A stretch of 11,332 nucleotides of DNA from an uncultured Clostridia bacterium. GTDB taxonomy: Bacteria; Bacillota; Clostridia; Oscillospirales; Acutalibacteraceae. The stretch lies in NCBI GenBank assembly GCA_946042285.1, contig CAMGDK010000042.1, positions 1 to 11,332 on the forward strand. The letters are read 5' to 3'. Within the stretch, counting starts at the first letter, position 1; each line of letters opens with the position of its first letter. Positions 6,406 through 11,332 of the stretch are shown piece after piece. Both the position numbers and the translations under genes were made by a program. The notes beneath the pieces are model-generated. The model saw only the letters and a list, made by a program, of their open reading frames with translations, ran no database searches and was not told the DNA's origin.

Positions 6406-7373
6406 TACGACTGTTTAGATGGATTTTAGGATATGTTGAATTTGAATTTACAAACGGATTTTATGAGGGATTTATCAACGACTGCTTTGAGCAATCGGCT
6501 GAAATAAAAGGCATTACCTTGATTGAAAACGGCGTTAAGGCATTTTGTCTGATACCCTGCTACAAAAGGCTTCACCGCATTGCACTTGCAAACGGCGGCA
6601 GAGTGCATATCACCAAAAAAAGCGGTCTGCCGTTTTACCTTCATCCGCTCAAGGACAGAATAGGCTTTGCCGTAGGTGCTTTTATTTTCGTTGTTATCAT
6701 TTCATTTCTCGGAAGCTTTATTTGGAATGTTGAGCTTGTCGGCAACAAGCATATCAGTGACGCTGAGTTGAACGAGTATTTGTCGTACAACGGAATAAGA
6801 GTCGGTGCCATGTGGGGCGCTACGGACAGAAATGAGCTGTGCTGGAAAATGATGAGCGACTTTGACGACATTGCATGGGTGCATATAAACAAAATCGGCA
6901 CTACTGCAAGAGTCGAAATCAACGAAACAAAAAAAGCTCCCGAGCCTGATATTGACAGGCTTCAGGGCATCAAGGCGCAAAGAAAGGAGCTTGAGGCTAT
7001 TGCATACAAAAAGCAAAGCAAAATCACCGTTGCAAAAGCAAAAAGCTACTATCGCATTAGATTTTTTGTTTTAGACCTGCCGTTGTACATAAAGAAATCA
7101 AGCGGCGACATCGAAGAAGCACTTGTCAAAAACGTAAAAATCAACGGAGTCACTCTGCCGATAGGAATAACAAAATACACAGAAAAATATCTTAACTCGC
7201 AGGAATATGATTTAAGCGCTCAGGAGCTTGAGGCGCTGGCAAAGAAAAAGCTTGCGCTTGCCGAGAAAAAGGAGCTTGACGAATACATTATAGTAAACAA
7301 AAATGTTGAAATTGAAGCCGATGAAGACAAATGCATAGCAAGGGGAGCTTACATCGTTAAGCACAAGGAATAA
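6402..7373 (+). CDS. yqfD: sporulation protein YqfD, short form lacking the central domain
   Basis: This 323-residue protein starts at a TTG (6402-6404) that overlaps the yqfC stop by four bases (TTGA), with GGAG 8 bases upstream. The N-terminal soluble domain (1-80, IRLFRWILGYVEFEF...), the single membrane helix (about 88-108), and the following WNVELVGNKHISDAELNEYL and DDIAWVHINKIGTTARVEINE segments fit YqfD well. Family members are usually near 400 residues. After the family NETKKAPE segment they continue into a stretch with NIVA...DG and G-x-LLVSG signatures resembling a biotinyl/barrel-sandwich domain. Here that stretch is absent: residues 181-210 lead directly into YYRIRFFVLDLPLYI. The frame is intact, so this is an internal shortening rather than a frameshift. 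YqfD acts with YqfC in sporulation; activity of this short form is uncertain. Confidence 0.85.
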   Translation: MIRLFRWILGYVEFEFTNGFYEGFINDCFEQSAEIKGITLIENGVKAFCLIPCYKRLHRIALANGGRVHITKKSGLPFYLHPLKDRIGFAVGAFIFVVIISFLGSFIWNVELVGNKHISDAELNEYLSYNGIRVGAMWGATDRNELCWKMMSDFDDIAWVHINKIGTTARVEINETKKAPEPDIDRLQGIKAQRKELEAIAYKKQSKITVAKAKSYYRIRFFVLDLPLYIKKSSGDIEEALVKNVKINGVTLPIGITKYTEKYLNSQEYDLSAQELEALAKKKLALAEKKELDEYIIVNKNVEIEADEDKCIARGAYIVKHKE

Positions 7374-7417
7374 AGCGTTGCAGAGGAAAACGAAGCGTTG
7401 CAGAGGAAAACGAAGCG
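7374..7417 (+). repeat. 20-bp tandem repeat after yqfD
   Basis: The unit agcgttgcagaggaaaacga occurs twice without mismatch (7374-7393 and 7394-7413), followed by the first four bases of a third copy (7414-7417). It begins on the base after the yqfD stop codon and runs straight into the palindrome that follows. Confidence 0.9.
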
Positions 7418-7435
7418 GGCGAACAATGTTCGCCC
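7417..7435. repeat. GC-rich palindrome, probably a dispersed REP-like element
   Basis: GGGCGAAC-aat-GTTCGCCC forms an 8-bp perfect stem with a 3-base loop, followed by CTACA. No T run follows, so it is not a typical terminator. Its high GC content stands out from the surrounding intergenic DNA. From memory, very similar sequences recur between genes in gut clostridial genomes, which I cannot test here. Confidence 0.6.
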
Positions 7436-7496
7436 CTACAAGTAAGTCTTATTATATAAGTATTGTGGCGTGGTTGGGACCACTTTATCGACAGTC

Positions 7497-7531
7497 AAAA
7501 GCGGATTGAACTCGATGTTCAATCCGCTTTT
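7497..7531. terminator. bidirectional terminator between yqfD and the TagF-like gene
   Basis: AAAAGCGGATTGAAC (7497-7511) and GTTCAATCCGCTTTT (7517-7531) form a perfect 15-bp stem with a 5-base loop. Four A/T pairs at its base give a short U tract in either direction. It lies three bases past the stop of the minus-strand TagF-like gene and also serves the converging yqfCD unit. Confidence 0.85.
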
Positions 7532-7534
7532 ACT

Positions 7535-10500
7535 TTAGAAATTATTATTCTTTAAGAAATCATATATTCTCTTGCTGTTGTTATTATCCCTGTATTCAAA
7601 GTAATTTGCAGCGGCAATTCTGTCCCTTTCGTTCTCCTCAAAGCCATTATCGACAAAGTGCTTAATGTCATCAAGAAGCGCATCCTCCTGAGTTGAACGA
7701 TTACCGAAAAGGTCAGTTTCCATATTGATATATGAGCCATGCGCAACTCGGTACATATCATAGTCAAACTGATAGAAAAGCACCGGCTTATCCATATAGT
7801 AAACATCCCAGCAAACGCTTGAATAGTCGGTAATGAGCATTGAGCATTTCATCATAAGCTCATTTAGCGGCTGCTTACCAAACGGGATATATGTTACCCT
7901 GTCCCCTGCAATGTCCCTGAAATTTTCAATATATCCGGCAAACTTAGGGTGGATATAGAACACAAGCCTTGTGTTGCCCTCTTCAAGAATTTGAGCAAGG
8001 CGTGGATTTTTCATCAGCGAGGTGTAGCGCTTGAAATAATCACTGTTAACAAACTGCTCGTCGCTAACCTCCTCAAGCCACGACCTCCATGTCGGCATAA
8101 GAAGAATGAATTTATCGTTTTCATCCGACTTGTCCTCAAGCACATCCCAACGGGCAAAGCCTGTAATCGGAGCAGTCTTTTCATTATAAAGAAGCTCGTT
8201 AATCGCAATCTCCTGCTCAACCCTGCCGGTTGTGACAAAGTATGTCATGGCGCTTGTACCCTTCCTGCCGAAGAGGTGATGCACCTGCTTGAGTGCGGTA
8301 ACACCGTGCTGGAGGAAAAGCTCCTTTTTCTTACCTATTCCTCTCTTAATTACGCTTGGCTTTGTTCTCCATGCGTAAAGGTGAGATTTCGAGTCGGACG
8401 ATATGCATATACGCATTGCCATAATATACAGCATGTGCTTAATGCTCATGAACTGAATAACATTTTTCCTGTATTGCTTAATATTTTGATAATCGGCAGA
8501 GCGCTTGTCAATTACATAGTAAATGTGCTTCTTTTCGTCGTCGCTCAAATTATCCATGCAGTACCTGAAGAAATAGTAGCCGTTATCCTGCGCCATTTTG
8601 CAAAACTTTTCATATACAATCCAAATTTTCTTACGCCACAGGAATACACCGATTAGAATGTAAAGGATATACGCAATAAATTCTTTAAATTTAACTGCGG
8701 CAGTGTCATACTCACTCTTTTCACGGTAGCAGAAATTGATAACACTCTTTTTGTTGAAATAAGGGAAAAGTATATGACTGTCACCGACGCTGCACTGCGT
8801 ATTGGTGAAATAGAATTTTTCCTTAAGCCTGATACCGTTATATCCGATCTTGATATACTGAGCAGAGCCGTACTTTTCAACAACCGCTCTGACATCCCAA
8901 TAGATTTCCTTAAGAGGCATTGACTCATCAAGCTCTATCGAGGCTGTTATTCTTGTGCAATCCTTTTTCCTTTCGGTCCTGCAGTCAAACGGAATTTGAA
9001 TGTCATCGATAACCGAACGATACTTGAGCACAATCCCCTTGAACTGCGCATTGTTGTCGGTAGGCATATCAATAACAAGCTTCATTTTGTTCCTGTTAAT
9101 CTTGATATTTTTGAGCCTGCATGGCGGATAAATCGCTTCAAGCGCTTCCTCCTTTTTGCCGAAGAAGAGAGAAAGCTCTCTTTGCTTATTATAAAACGGA
9201 CTCGCCGCAACCTCATACTGTGTCGCAGTGAGGTCGTAAAGCTCAAGCATCTTCCTTGTGCGCTCGTTATCGGCATCATAAAGCTTTTTGAGGTCTGCAT
9301 CAAAATACGCCTTCGGCAAAGTATAATTTGCAAAAACAGGCGGAAGGTACGACCTTGAAATATCGCCGTCAGCCGATTTTGATATTGACGGAATAAGAAG
9401 ACATTTTTTGCCGCGCTTTTTGCTGTAAGCAATAACGCCGACAACATACTGCTGCCTGTTATATACAATCATTTCTTCGATAAGCTTTTGCAGAGAAATA
9501 TTGATTGATTTAGACTTAATTTCCTCCTCGCTCAAAGGAAATGTCTTTTCAATAATACGCTTTGTGCCGACTATCGCGAGCGACTCCGGCTTGTAGCCCT
9601 TTGCATCAAGAATAACCTTAATCTCTCTGTCGCCGTTGATGATTTCCTTTGCTTTGCAATGTGCAACATCGCACTCGTCAACAAAGCATTTATCGTCAAA
9701 GGCACTGATATTGTCAATGTAATCGGGATCAATATTAAGATTAGGAAATGTTCGTTGTATTTCCCTTTGATGAACTGCTTTTTTAACGCTCTTCACACCA
9801 AGGTGACAAAGCAAATCCTCAAGATAGCTTCTCGGTGTCGTCATTGTAACAACAACATACTTGAAGCTGTCGTTATACCTGTCGTGAAGCGCAGGCCCGA
9901 TTTCACCCTTAAACCACTTTTTTTCAAAGCAAACAATAGTATCGTCAGTTGCGTTTAACGCGATTGAATTAAGCTGCTCAACCCTGTTGAGCGTTTCGGG
10001 ATGAATAACCCTGTACCTCTTTTCTCTGTTGTGAGAATAATCTGTAATATCAAGGTCGGACTCGTCACCCTCAAGCACAAGCTTAAGAAGCTTTTTGCTT
10101 ATATCGGGAGAGTCATACTTAAAGAAGGATTTGAAATAATCCGTATCCTCGTAGCTGTCGGTTAAAAAGCTTTCGTCGGCAAGAACCCTCGCGAGCTCCT
10201 TTTCATCATATATACGACGAAACGGCAGGCTTGCAACATCCATGTACATACCGCGGTCGTGCATATACTCGTCGTAGTCGTACATGAACAGTATAATAGG
10301 CTTTTTTGTTATCGAGTAATCAAAGAATACCGATGAATAGTCGGTAATAAGCGCGTCGGCACAATTGAGAAAGGCATAGTTATCGACACCCTTTGGAAAC
10401 GGCTTGATATGCTTGTACTTTTTAAGCGAAATTGAATCCTTAAGAATAGGATGGAAATTAACATAAAAAATCTGATCGTCGCTGAGCTTTTTGTCTATCA

Positions 10501-11263
10501 GCTTAAAGATTTCCTTAACCCTGCTTTCGTAGGCAGATGTGTTGACGTCGTGATTGCTTGTACCTCTCCATGTAGGCATATAGGCATACACCGTTTTACC
10601 GTCAAGACCAAGCTGTGATTTGAGTGCCTTCGCATCCTGTGTGTTAAAGAAAATCTCATTTCTCGGGTAGCCTGCCATAACTACCTTGTTTGTAAAAAGG
10701 TCGTTGAGGTTATAATCCTCCATCATAACATCCCTTGTGAAATCATTAGGGAATGTGATGTAGTCAGCCTGCAGGAAATTGTGCTGAACATTGTACATTG
10801 ACTCAATGCCGAGTCGCATTTTCTTACCGAGTGTTTTAAGCGGAGTGCCGTGCCATGTTTGGATATACACCTGCTCCGGTCTTTTAACAAAATATACCGG
10901 AAACGAGCTGTTGTTGATAAGATACTTCGCAGTTGCAAGAATTTTGGTGTACTTAAAGGTTGTGACATCTATCAGCTCAACATCAAGCCCTATATCCTTG
11001 ATAAACTGCGAATGAACAGCCATATTCTCCGTGCCGTAGTATATCTTGTATTTGTTAGGATAAGAGCGCAGTATCTCCCTGACAAGCGCAAGGCTTGAGT
11101 CGGAAATATTACTGCCGTGAAACGACTCTACCAAAATCACATTGTCCTTAACCTTGCAGTGCTTAAAATAGCGACCATAGTAGAATTTGCGCTTGGGAGT
11201 CTTTGAAAACATCCTTGTTATATACATCAATAATCTTTTAATAAGTTTCTTAATCCTTGTCAT
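7535..11263 (-). CDS. two-domain CDP-glycerol/ribitol glycerophosphotransferase (TagF/TarF-like polymerase)
   Basis: This 1242-residue protein carries two Glyphos_transf (TagF-type, GT-B) domains. The first, about 40-400, has QTWHGTPLKTLGKKM (135-149, H138), MPTWRG (229-234), FHP (270-272, H271) and ITDYSS (306-311). The second, about 870-1240, has LQHGVTALK (984-992, H986), MPTWRSW (1056-1062), IHP (1104-1106, H1105) and ITDYSS (1144-1149). Both histidines of the family active site are present in each, so both halves look active. The family transfers glycerol- or ribitol-phosphate from CDP-activated donors to build teichoic-acid-like polymers at the cytoplasmic membrane face. The N-terminus is basic (TRIKKLIKRLLMYITRMF), suited to membrane contact. 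Residues 430-700 were not recognised, and 715-830 look beta-rich. A hydrophobic stretch (862-883) precedes the second domain. GGAG lies 8 bases before the ATG. Donor identity is not decidable. Confidence 0.9.
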   Translation of the reverse strand: MTRIKKLIKRLLMYITRMFSKTPKRKFYYGRYFKHCKVKDNVILVESFHGSNISDSSLALVREILRSYPNKYKIYYGTENMAVHSQFIKDIGLDVELIDVTTFKYTKILATAKYLINNSSFPVYFVKRPEQVYIQTWHGTPLKTLGKKMRLGIESMYNVQHNFLQADYITFPNDFTRDVMMEDYNLNDLFTNKVVMAGYPRNEIFFNTQDAKALKSQLGLDGKTVYAYMPTWRGTSNHDVNTSAYESRVKEIFKLIDKKLSDDQIFYVNFHPILKDSISLKKYKHIKPFPKGVDNYAFLNCADALITDYSSVFFDYSITKKPIILFMYDYDEYMHDRGMYMDVASLPFRRIYDEKELARVLADESFLTDSYEDTDYFKSFFKYDSPDISKKLLKLVLEGDESDLDITDYSHNREKRYRVIHPETLNRVEQLNSIALNATDDTIVCFEKKWFKGEIGPALHDRYNDSFKYVVVTMTTPRSYLEDLLCHLGVKSVKKAVHQREIQRTFPNLNIDPDYIDNISAFDDKCFVDECDVAHCKAKEIINGDREIKVILDAKGYKPESLAIVGTKRIIEKTFPLSEEEIKSKSINISLQKLIEEMIVYNRQQYVVGVIAYSKKRGKKCLLIPSISKSADGDISRSYLPPVFANYTLPKAYFDADLKKLYDADNERTRKMLELYDLTATQYEVAASPFYNKQRELSLFFGKKEEALEAIYPPCRLKNIKINRNKMKLVIDMPTDNNAQFKGIVLKYRSVIDDIQIPFDCRTERKKDCTRITASIELDESMPLKEIYWDVRAVVEKYGSAQYIKIGYNGIRLKEKFYFTNTQCSVGDSHILFPYFNKKSVINFCYREKSEYDTAAVKFKEFIAYILYILIGVFLWRKKIWIVYEKFCKMAQDNGYYFFRYCMDNLSDDEKKHIYYVIDKRSADYQNIKQYRKNVIQFMSIKHMLYIMAMRICISSDSKSHLYAWRTKPSVIKRGIGKKKELFLQHGVTALKQVHHLFGRKGTSAMTYFVTTGRVEQEIAINELLYNEKTAPITGFARWDVLEDKSDENDKFILLMPTWRSWLEEVSDEQFVNSDYFKRYTSLMKNPRLAQILEEGNTRLVFYIHPKFAGYIENFRDIAGDRVTYIPFGKQPLNELMMKCSMLITDYSSVCWDVYYMDKPVLFYQFDYDMYRVAHGSYINMETDLFGNRSTQEDALLDDIKHFVDNGFEENERDRIAAANYFEYRDNNNSKRIYDFLKNNNF

Positions 11264-11305
11264 AAGCTATGCTCCGTATTAGATTTTGCAGCTAATCGTA
11301 CTGCG

Positions 11306-11311
11306 ATTATA
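11306..11311 (-). promoter_or_regulatory. candidate -10 box of the TagF-like gene
   Basis: On the minus strand a consensus TATAAT lies at 11311-11306, about 45 bases before the ATG at 11263. A -35 box at normal spacing would fall at or beyond the right edge of the window, so the promoter cannot be confirmed. Confidence 0.45.
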
Positions 11312-11332
11312 ATGCTTTACGGTTAAATATAT

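Noticed and set aside
7374..7417. Tandem repeat as the start of a CRISPR array
   Set aside because: The 20-bp units are directly adjacent with no spacers, occur only twice, and no cas gene is nearby.
7949..8656. 235-codon plus-strand open frame antisense to the TagF-like gene
   Set aside because: It lies wholly inside a clearly coding minus-strand gene with conserved motifs. The product resembles no family, and no promoter or ribosome binding site of note was seen.

Overview
The window looks like chromosomal DNA from a low-to-moderate-GC anaerobic Firmicute, most likely a gut-type clostridium of the Eubacteriales/Oscillospiraceae kind. The reasons are strong AGGAG-type ribosome binding sites, a YqfC/YqfD sporulation pair, a ProX-type tRNA editing protein, a stand-alone ferredoxin:thioredoxin-reductase-like protein and a TagF-family teichoic acid polymerase. 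The genus cannot be fixed from the sequence. No rRNA, tRNA, CRISPR array, transposase or phage gene was seen.

Layout. (1) Bases 1-727, minus strand: the N-terminal part of a GH5 glycosidase of the endoglycoceramidase-like type, running off the left edge. (2) Bases 728-908: a divergent promoter region. (3) Bases 909-5279, plus strand: a compact five-gene run made of rlmB (23S rRNA 2'-O-methyltransferase), an 825-residue membrane protein with the architecture of a P1B-type ATPase but without the catalytic motifs, a ProX/YbaK-type aminoacyl-tRNA deacylase, a 67-residue Fe-S protein like the FTR catalytic subunit, and thioredoxin. Gaps are 26, 23, -4 and 15 bases. (4) Bases 5280-5425: an intergenic stretch with three short inverted repeats, then an XRE-type regulator fused to membrane segments and closed by a strong terminator. 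(5) Bases 6136-7373: yqfC and yqfD with overlapping ends; yqfD is about 75 residues shorter than its family. (6) Bases 7374-7534: a 20-bp tandem repeat, a GC-rich palindrome and a bidirectional terminator. (7) Bases 7535-11263, minus strand: a 1242-residue protein with two complete CDP-glycerol/ribitol glycerophosphotransferase domains and a TATAAT-type -10 box close to the right edge.

How the genes fit together. The rlmB run mixes translation quality control (rRNA methylation, mischarged-tRNA clearance) with a likely ferredoxin-to-thioredoxin electron path. Between them sits a pseudo-P-type ATPase with a roughly 270-residue charged cytoplasmic tail. That protein is the most unusual item here: the fold and the eight-helix topology are recognisable, but the phosphorylated Asp motif, the TGDN motif and the hinge motif are gone, so a regulatory or scaffolding role is more likely than ion pumping. 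The remaining genes serve the cell envelope and sporulation.
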